Positions 1-4,725 of a stretch of DNA of 8,601 nucleotides are shown one piece after another; the first letter of the stretch is position 1; every line of letters begins with the position of its first letter. Under the pieces are notes generated by a model. It was not told where the DNA came from, made no database searches, and saw nothing but the letters and a program-made list of their open reading frames with translations. The translations under genes and the position numbers were made by a program. This DNA comes from Ruminococcus sp. Its GTDB lineage: Bacteria; Bacillota; Clostridia; Oscillospirales; Ruminococcaceae. The stretch lies in assembly GCA_024697705.1 (NCBI GenBank), contig JAILFF010000063.1, positions 1 through 8,601 of the forward strand, written 5' to 3'.

Positions 1-427
1 ATACCGATACGAAGAAAACCGTCAGCTTGATAAAGCACAGGTACAAAAGCAGCATCATTGACAGTGTGATATTAGCTCCGTCGAATATTTTCAGAAGTAT
101 CATGGTAGGCAAAAAATAAGTCGCCGTCGCGATCATGAGCGTTACCAGTATCTTGTTCATTATAATGAGCATCGGCGGAGTGCCTTTCATTATCTCGTAA
201 TGTGCCGCACGGCTGTCGAACGTTTCGCAGACGATGCCCGCTGTCGCGCAGATACAGATACTTAAGCCCATTGAGGAATGAGTAAAAAAGGTCAGCGCGT
301 CTATCGAAAGCCCCTCGTTCCCCACAAACTGCATAAGCGCCGATATCACGCCGATAAAGATAAGCACAAAGAACAGGCTGCCAGACCGTCTTATTCTGAT
401 AAATTCGGCTTTCATTAGGTTATTCAT
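1..427 (-). CDS. ABC-2 type transporter permease, N-terminal part (cut by window edge)
   Basis: The reading frame opens at ATG 427 and stays open to the left edge, giving 142 residues of an incomplete membrane protein. A short basic N-terminus (MNNLMKAEFIRIRRSGS) is followed by hydrophobic segments near residues 17-35, 53-66, 93-112 and 121-142. The stretch around residues 67-92 (CETFDSRAAHYEIMKG) resembles the cytoplasmic loop common in Firmicute ABC-2 exporter permeases. It would form the channel for the ATPase encoded just upstream. Its start overlaps the end of the ATPase gene by 8 bp, and an AGGTGAG ribosome-binding site lies 5 nt before the ATG, so the two are probably translationally coupled. 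Substrate unknown; lantibiotic or bacitracin-type resistance or toxin export are family possibilities only. Confidence 0.85.
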   Translation of the reverse strand, partial: MNNLMKAEFIRIRRSGSLFFVLIFIGVISALMQFVGNEGLSIDALTFFTHSSMGLSICICATAGIVCETFDSRAAHYEIMKGTPPMLIIMNKILVTLMIATATYFLPTMILLKIFDGANITLSMMLLLYLCFIKLTVFFVSV

Positions 428-1334
428 GCTGCTCACCTACCTTTTCGAGATAATACTCCTCTAAATTCTGTCCTTCTTTGCAGAGCCTTGTGATAATAAG
501 TCCGCTGTCGGTGATCGTTTGGGATATGCGTTCGACTTCTGCGAGCCGCTCGAAAATGTGTATCTCCTCGCCGTGAACGACCTTGTATTCGTGAATAGAA
601 AGCCTGTTTTCGAGAACGGCAGCCGTTTTGTTTATGTCGTTCGTTCTTACCGAGATATGTCCTCTGCATTTCACAAGCAGATCGTCGCGGCTTAAGTTCT
701 CGACGAGCGTTCCTCTGCGGAGTATCGAAAAATCGGTGCAGAGCTCGGAAAGCTCGGACAGCAGGTGACTCGAAATCAGCACCGTCACGCCCCATTCCTC
801 CTGCATACGCTTGATAAGCTGACGTACTTCAACGATGCCCTCGGGGTCAAGACCGTTCACGGGCTCGTCAAGCACCATAATCTCGGGCTTGGGCAGCAGC
901 GCCATGCCGATACCGAGCCGCTGCTTCATGCCGAGCGAAAATTTGTTTGCCTGCTTTTTGCCCGTATCCGCAAGCCCCACAAGCTCTAAGATCTCATCAA
1001 CGCGCCTGTCGTCGGGGTAGCCTCTGAGCAGTCGGATATATTCTATATTGTCCCTTGCGGTCATCAGCCCCAAGATTATCGGCTGTTCGATCATAAAGCT
1101 CATTCTTTCGCGGCTTTTTCCGAGTTCCTCTCCGCTGCCGAAAAATTCGATGCCGCCTCTGTCCTGTTTTACGATACCGCCCATTATCTTCATTACGGTA
1201 GTCTTTCCCGCGCCGTTCGGACCGATCAGTCCGCAGATATGTCCTCGCTGAACGGTCAGGCTGAAATCGTGCAGCACCTCATGCTTTTTATAGGACTTGC
1301 ACAAGCCGCTTACTTTAATTACGCTGTCTTCCAT
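420..1334 (-). CDS. ABC transporter ATP-binding protein (ABC-2 exporter, BcrA-like)
   Basis: A 304-residue ATPase that would power a membrane exporter at the inner face of the membrane. All nucleotide-binding motifs are visible in order: Walker A GPNGAGKT (38-45), Q-loop Q84, signature FSLGMKQR (132-139), Walker B IMVLDEP (152-158), D-loop GLDP (161-164) and the switch histidine H190 in SSHLLSEL. The C-terminal ~85 residues are an extension typical of the drug and peptide export (BcrA/CcmA-like) branch. The start at 1334 is supported by an AAGGGGG ribosome-binding site about 8 nt upstream. It lies 81 bp after the response regulator gene, with its own promoter in the gap, and overlaps the permease gene by 8 bp. 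The family is certain; the exported compound cannot be told from sequence. Confidence 0.93.
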   Translation of the reverse strand: MEDSVIKVSGLCKSYKKHEVLHDFSLTVQRGHICGLIGPNGAGKTTVMKIMGGIVKQDRGGIEFFGSGEELGKSRERMSFMIEQPIILGLMTARDNIEYIRLLRGYPDDRRVDEILELVGLADTGKKQANKFSLGMKQRLGIGMALLPKPEIMVLDEPVNGLDPEGIVEVRQLIKRMQEEWGVTVLISSHLLSELSELCTDFSILRRGTLVENLSRDDLLVKCRGHISVRTNDINKTAAVLENRLSIHEYKVVHGEEIHIFERLAEVERISQTITDSGLIITRLCKEGQNLEEYYLEKVGEQHE

Positions 1335-1356
1335 ATCGAATCCCCCTTGCCTTTTG

Positions 1357-1385
1357 ATATTACCATTCTAACAGACAAAGGTAAA
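1357..1385 (-). promoter_or_regulatory. Promoter of the ABC transporter genes
   Basis: On the minus strand, TTTACC (1385-1380) and TAATAT (1362-1357) are separated by exactly 17 bp. Transcription would start near 1350, leaving a leader of about 16 nt that contains the AAGGGGG ribosome-binding site. The poor -35 hexamer is itself part of the repeat array described at 1380-1420, which is what an activator-dependent promoter would look like. Confidence 0.6.
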
Positions 1386-1420
1386 GAAAAGGTTAAGCGA
1401 ATGGTTAAGAAAAGGTTAAG
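1380..1420 (-). promoter_or_regulatory. Four-copy direct-repeat operator, probable response regulator binding array
   Basis: On the plus strand the heptamer GGTTAAG occurs at 1391-1397, 1403-1409 and 1414-1420, and the variant GGTAAAG at 1380-1386. Repeat starts are 11, 12 and 11 bp apart, about one helical turn, as is usual for OmpR/PhoB-family regulators that bind tandem half-sites on one DNA face. The first copy contains the stop codon of the response regulator gene and the last contains the -35 box of the ABC promoter. The natural inference is that the regulator encoded next door binds here; no experiment supports it yet. Confidence 0.65.
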
Positions 1421-2111
1421 TTACAAGCCGATAACCCATGCCCCAGACCGTTTCGATATATTCCCTGTCGGCGTCGCGCTTCTTCAGCTTGGAACGGATA
1501 TTGCTCATGTGGAAATTTACCGTATTGTCGTCGCTGAGATAATTCTCGCCCCACACGCTTTCAAAGAGATTCGCCTTCGACCACAGCCTTGCGGGATTTT
1601 TCAGCATCAGCTCCAGTATCGCAAACTCCTTGCTTGTCAGCGCAAGATCATTCCCGCGGACTTTCGCCGTTCCCGCCGTAAGGTCGAGCGTCAGGTTTTT
1701 ATAGGTCAGCACTTTTGACTCTTCCGTTTTATTGGAATTGCCCTCGTACCTCCGCAGAACGGCTTCAACTCGCACGAGCAGTTCGTCAAGGTCAAATGGC
1801 TTTGTGATGTAATCATCGGCGCCCGTTCGCAGCAGGTCGATCTTTGAGCGCGTTTCGCTTTTTGCCGACACGACGATAACGGGGATATCCGAAACCTCCC
1901 GTATCTTCCGCAGGACCATGTCGCCGCTCTGAAACGGCAGCATCAGATCGAGTATCAGAAGCGAAAGGTCGCTCTGTTCGCGGACGATACGAACGGCGTC
2001 AAGCCCGTTCATAGCAGACAGCGTTTCATACCCCTGCGAGGACAGATATTCGCATATCAGGCGGTTGATCTCTTTATCGTCCTCGGCGGTGAGTATCTTC
2101 TTCATGGTCAT
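1416..2111 (-). CDS. OmpR/PhoB-family response regulator
   Basis: A 231-residue two-component transcription factor. The N-terminal receiver domain (about 4-118) shows the acidic pair D11/D12, the phosphoacceptor D55 in LILDLMLP, S82 at the conserved Ser/Thr position and K104 in the KPF motif. The C-terminal winged-helix DNA-binding domain (about 135-231) has the usual LTSKEFAILELM helix and the final GMGYRL hairpin. A GGGAGG ribosome-binding site at 2122-2117 sits 5 nt before ATG 2111. A GTG at 2117 would overlap that site and is unlikely, while ATG 2105 (starting MKKIL) is the alternative. It should answer an unseen histidine kinase and control the exporter genes immediately downstream, whose promoter carries a repeat array typical of this family. 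Confidence 0.94.
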   Translation of the reverse strand: MTMKKILTAEDDKEINRLICEYLSSQGYETLSAMNGLDAVRIVREQSDLSLLILDLMLPFQSGDMVLRKIREVSDIPVIVVSAKSETRSKIDLLRTGADDYITKPFDLDELLVRVEAVLRRYEGNSNKTEESKVLTYKNLTLDLTAGTAKVRGNDLALTSKEFAILELMLKNPARLWSKANLFESVWGENYLSDDNTVNFHMSNIRSKLKKRDADREYIETVWGMGYRLVT

Positions 2112-2145
2112 GACCACCTCCCGTGATCAAGCGTTTGCTGAAATA

Positions 2146-2174
2146 ATTATAGCACAGTTCGGCGGAAAGGTCAA
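2146..2174 (-). promoter_or_regulatory. Consensus promoter of the response regulator gene
   Basis: TTGACC (2174-2169), a 17-bp spacer and a perfect TATAAT (2151-2146) on the minus strand, with transcription starting near 2139 and a leader of about 28 nt. Degenerate relatives of the ABC-promoter heptamer CTTAACC can be read at 2175-2169 (ATTGACC, overlapping the -35) and 2186-2180 (CTTTTCC), 11 bp apart and in the same register to the -35 as in the ABC promoter. Autoregulation is possible but the matches are only 5 of 7. Confidence 0.8.
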
Positions 2175-2245
2175 TAATCGGAAAAGATAAAAAGCTGTTT
2201 TCGGTAAGCCGGCGAAATGACTGATAAAGGTTTACAGCGCTCGCT

Positions 2246-2425
2246 ATTAGACCTGTCCGCTAACCCTCGCACAGCGTATGACAAAATCTTTTACCATGCT
2301 GCTGCGTTGTCCTCCTCACCGGGCGACAGCCCGCAGGCATTAACGAAGTTAATGCAGTCGTCCGCCTTGCATCATGGCAAAATCCTTTGCCATACGCCGC
2401 ACGATGGTTAGCGGACAGGTCTAAT
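2246..2425. repeat. 180-bp near-palindromic element with two central hairpins
   Basis: The outermost 20 bp (2246-2265 and 2406-2425) are perfect inverted copies starting ATTAGACCTG. The similarity continues inward so that about 47 of the first 57 positions of each arm match. The centre holds two smaller hairpins: GGGC-GACA-GCCC (2321-2332) and GCATTAAC-GAA-GTTAATGC (2337-2355). The right arm contains an extra hairpin ATGGCAAA-ATCC-TTTGCCAT (2374-2393). It fills most of the gap between the cysK terminator and the response regulator promoter and has no credible coding potential. It could be a non-autonomous mobile element (MITE-like), a dispersed intergenic repeat or a structured RNA. No convincing target-site duplication was found beyond 2 bp (AT, if the ends are taken as TAGACC/GGTCTA). 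Confidence 0.85.
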
Positions 2426-2483
2426 TATAAAACGGACAGTACGGCACAGACGGTGTGCGGTGTTGTTCGTTTTTTTGTATCGA

Positions 2484-2517
2484 TAAAAAGAAAGAAGCAC
2501 TGCAAAAGCAATGCCTC
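2484..2517 (-). terminator. Rho-independent terminator of cysK
   Basis: Ten nucleotides after the cysK stop codon the minus strand reads GAGGCATTGC, loop TTTT, GCAGTGCTTC, then TTTCTTTTT. The stem is about 10 bp including G-U pairs and is followed by a U-rich tract, the classical intrinsic terminator form. It separates cysK from the palindromic element downstream. Confidence 0.85.
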
Positions 2518-2527
2518 GGTATGGTAT

Positions 2528-3499
2528 TTATTTGAACAGCACACTGTCGTCCGTGATGATGTTTTCGCTGCTCTTGTAAATGTTCGTCGAGAGATAGCGC
2601 TCGCCCGTGTCGGGGAGTACGGCTACTATGACTTTTCCCTTGTTCTCGGGACGTTTTGCAAGCTCCAGCGCACCGTATGCCGCCGCTCCCGAAGATACGC
2701 CGACAAGCAGACCCTCTTTTCTGCCGAGAAGCCTTGTGGTGCTGAGGGCGCTCTCGCTTTTCACGCGGATCACCTCGTCGATAACGCTCATGTCTATCAG
2801 CTTCGGCACAAATCCGGGACCGATACCCTGTATCCTATGCGGTCCCGAAGGCTTCCCCGACAGAACGGAGGATTCGTAAGGCTCAACAGCCGCGATATAT
2901 ACTTCGGGCTTTTTGGCTTTGAGCGCTCTTCCCACGCCCGTTACAGTGCCGCCCGTACCCGCGCCCGCGACGAAGATGTCTACGGCGCCTTCGGTATCGC
3001 GCCATATCTCCTCGGCGGTGGTAAGCTCGTGCGCCCTTGCGTTGGCGGGGTTCTCGAACTGCATGAGGATAACGCTGTTCTTGATCTTTGCGTTGAGCTC
3101 GTTCGCTTTTTCGATCGCGCCGTTCATGCCCTTGACGCCCGATGTGAGGACTACCTTCGCGCCGAGAGCGGTCAGCAGTGCGCGGCGCTCGATGCTCATG
3201 GTATCGGGCATGGTGAGTATCACCTCATAGCCCCTTACCGCGCCGACGTAGGCAAGCCCTACGCCCGTGTTGCCCGAAGTAGGCTCGATTATCGTCGAAC
3301 CCTCTTTGAGAAGCCCCTTTTCCTCGGCGTCTGTTATCATCGAATACGCCGCCCTGTCCTTTACCGAGCCCAGCGGGTTGAAATATTCGAGCTTAAAATA
3401 AAGCTCCGCTTCGAGTTCATGCTCTTTCAGAAATCTGTTCGCTTTCAAAAGCGGTGTGCCGCCGATAAGCTCCGTCAGGACCTGTGCTGCCTTTATCAT
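2528..3499 (-). CDS. cysK: Cysteine synthase (O-acetylserine sulfhydrylase)
   Basis: This 323-residue PLP enzyme makes cysteine from O-acetylserine and sulfide in the cytoplasm. Visible family marks are K47 in PLGSVKDRAA, which binds PLP as a Schiff base; the substrate loop TSGNTG (74-79); the phosphate-binding glycine loop GAGTGGT; and the IGPGFVP segment. Length is close to the usual ~310 residues, so it is complete. The start is supported by an AAAGGAG ribosome-binding site 8 nt upstream. It stands alone, with its own promoter and terminator, between a GH43 gene and the two-component/ABC locus, so the neighbours do not add to its function. Cystathionine beta-synthase-like paralogues share these motifs, but the length and the lack of a C-terminal domain favour CysK. 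Confidence 0.93.
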   Translation of the reverse strand: MIKAAQVLTELIGGTPLLKANRFLKEHELEAELYFKLEYFNPLGSVKDRAAYSMITDAEEKGLLKEGSTIIEPTSGNTGVGLAYVGAVRGYEVILTMPDTMSIERRALLTALGAKVVLTSGVKGMNGAIEKANELNAKIKNSVILMQFENPANARAHELTTAEEIWRDTEGAVDIFVAGAGTGGTVTGVGRALKAKKPEVYIAAVEPYESSVLSGKPSGPHRIQGIGPGFVPKLIDMSVIDEVIRVKSESALSTTRLLGRKEGLLVGVSSGAAAYGALELAKRPENKGKVIVAVLPDTGERYLSTNIYKSSENIITDDSVLFK

Positions 3500-3564
3500 A
3501 TTGAACGCTCCTTTATATCCGTAGTATTGTGTCTTTGACCTGTTGTATATTATGATCTGAATCT

Positions 3565-3593
3565 ATTATAGCATATATATCATACTTTGTCAA
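3565..3593 (-). promoter_or_regulatory. cysK: Consensus promoter of cysK
   Basis: Perfect TTGACA (3593-3588), a 17-bp spacer and perfect TATAAT (3570-3565), preceded by TGC as in an extended -10. Transcription would start near 3558, giving a leader of about 58 nt with no evident T-box or riboswitch. The octamer ATACCTAT (minus strand) occurs at 3600-3593, abutting the -35, and again at 3646-3639, and may be a regulator site. Confidence 0.88.
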
Positions 3594-3650
3594 TAGGTAT
3601 TATATATTTTTATACGGCTGTGAAGCGATTTTCATGATATAGGTATGTAA

Positions 3651-4532
3651 TTATTTACAGCTTATCGAGCCGTCTTCACCGTAACGGAATTCCGTCACGC
3701 ATACCGAGCGGTGAAAAAGGCTTCCTCCGGGCAATTCGTCGGTGTGGTAGAAGAGCAGGTTTTTCCCGAGAAATTCACAAACGCCCGGGTGATTTGTAAA
3801 GCAGGGTCCCTCTTCCATGATAACTCCGCCGTATTCCCACGGTCCTGTCGGTCCCTCGGAGGTTGAATACGCGAGATGCTCGTTATGATCCTTGCCCTCG
3901 GCAAACGCCGCGTAGATCATGTAATAAAGTCCGTTTTTCTTGTAGAACCAGGGTCCTTCGCCGTAGGTGGTGCCGGTATAATGACCGCCCTTGGCGAACG
4001 ATTCGACCGTCATCTGTATCTTCACGATACCTGTCTTTTCATCGAAGGAGATCATTTCCTCGTTGAGCTTTACGTATCTCAGCTCGGGGTTGCCGAAATA
4101 CAGATATGCCTGCCCGTCGTCGTCAATGAATACGGTCGGGTCTATATCGTTCCAGTCGCCCTCATCTATCAGCGGATAGCCGAGATCCTTGAAGGGACCC
4201 TCGGGTCTGTCCGAAATACCGACTGCTATCGCCATGCCGCCGTCCTTCTTGTGAACGGGGCAGTAGAGAAAGAATTTCCCGTTCCTCGCGATACACTGCG
4301 GCGCCCAGGCACGGTCGTCCGCCCATTCGATATCGTCGAGCGAGAATATCTTCCCGTGATCCGTCCAGTGCTCCATATCCTTGGTGGAAAAACAGCGCCA
4401 GTCGTACATGGTGTAGAAGTTGTTCACCAGCTCGTCCTCGTCGTGAGTGGTGTACAGATACAGCGTGTCCCCGAGTACCATCGGGGCGGGATCGGCTGTG
4501 TAGATGTTCTTAACGATAGGATTATCTGTCAT
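3651..4532 (-). CDS. Glycoside hydrolase family 43 (beta-xylosidase / alpha-L-arabinofuranosidase type), intracellular
   Basis: A 293-residue five-bladed beta-propeller hydrolase. The three expected catalytic acids are visible: D14 in YTADPAPM (base), D131 in WNDIDPTVF (pKa modulator) and E192 in TYGEGPW (acid). There is no signal peptide, so it should act in the cytoplasm on imported arabinoxylan or xylan oligosaccharides. Exact specificity within GH43 cannot be fixed from sequence alone. Two starts are possible. ATG 4532 gives MTDNPIVKN, starts as relatives usually do, and places the AAAGG site 11 nt upstream, a good register when aligned to the full anti-SD. ATG 4541 adds three residues but leaves only 2 nt of spacing. 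The gene has its own promoter; no clear terminator was found before the cysK promoter, so some read-through into cysK is possible. Confidence 0.9.
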   Translation of the reverse strand: MTDNPIVKNIYTADPAPMVLGDTLYLYTTHDEDELVNNFYTMYDWRCFSTKDMEHWTDHGKIFSLDDIEWADDRAWAPQCIARNGKFFLYCPVHKKDGGMAIAVGISDRPEGPFKDLGYPLIDEGDWNDIDPTVFIDDDGQAYLYFGNPELRYVKLNEEMISFDEKTGIVKIQMTVESFAKGGHYTGTTYGEGPWFYKKNGLYYMIYAAFAEGKDHNEHLAYSTSEGPTGPWEYGGVIMEEGPCFTNHPGVCEFLGKNLLFYHTDELPGGSLFHRSVCVTEFRYGEDGSISCK

Positions 4533-4552
4533 TGAATTCATCGCCTTTCTTT

Positions 4553-4569
4553 ACGGTCTCACGGACCGT
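4553..4569. promoter_or_regulatory. Perfect inverted repeat in the GH43 leader (operator or leader hairpin)
   Basis: ACGGTC, five bases, GACCGT: a perfect 6-bp inverted repeat starting about 6 nt after the predicted transcription start of the GH43 gene and ending a few bases before its ribosome-binding site. As DNA it could be the site of a dimeric sugar-responsive repressor; as RNA it is a small stem-loop that could protect the 5' end. There is no U-tract, so it is not a terminator. Confidence 0.5.
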
Positions 4570-4581
4570 TTTTCATTTTTT

Positions 4582-4610
4582 ATTATAATATGACCACCGC
4601 ATTTTGTCAA
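4582..4610 (-). promoter_or_regulatory. Consensus promoter of the GH43 gene
   Basis: Perfect TTGACA (4610-4605), a 17-bp spacer and perfect TATAAT (4587-4582) on the minus strand. Transcription would start near 4575, leaving a leader of about 43 nt that carries the inverted repeat at 4553-4569. Confidence 0.88.
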
Positions 4611-4648
4611 GAAAACTCCCGTGTGCCGCTTCGGCAGGGGATCGGCGG

Positions 4649-4689
4649 AAAAACAGACAGGCTGCACAGATACGCTCTGCGCAGCCTGT
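4649..4689 (-). terminator. Rho-independent terminator of the CE1 esterase gene
   Basis: On the minus strand ACAGGCTGC pairs perfectly with GCAGCCTGT; the stem continues through one G-U and CAGA/TCTG to a GCGTA loop, 14 bp in all. It is followed by CTGTTTTT. It lies about 37 nt after the esterase stop codon and isolates that gene from the GH43 promoter. Confidence 0.9.
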
Positions 4690-4725
4690 TCGATCAAACG
4701 GTTAAAAGACAATTATGCTGCTCTG

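Noticed and set aside
2246..2425. Reading the palindromic element as an insertion sequence or integron-type site
   Set aside because: It has no transposase frame, no clear target-site duplication and no adjoining integrase; only a non-autonomous repeat or RNA remains possible.
2441..2476. Plus-strand hairpin GCACA/TGTGC followed by a T-run at 2470-2476
   Set aside because: The stem is only 5 bp, the T-run starts about 15 nt after it, and there is no plus-strand gene to terminate.
2387..3538. A 383-codon open frame on the plus strand across cysK
   Set aside because: It runs antisense through all of cysK, crosses the cysK terminator and the palindromic element, and has no ribosome-binding site or family resemblance; the opposite strand codes for a clear CysK with all active-site motifs.
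4621..4648. Small hairpin TGCCG-CTT-CGGCA upstream of the GH43 promoter
   Set aside because: Only 5 bp with no U-tract, just after the full CE1 terminator; too short to assign a role.
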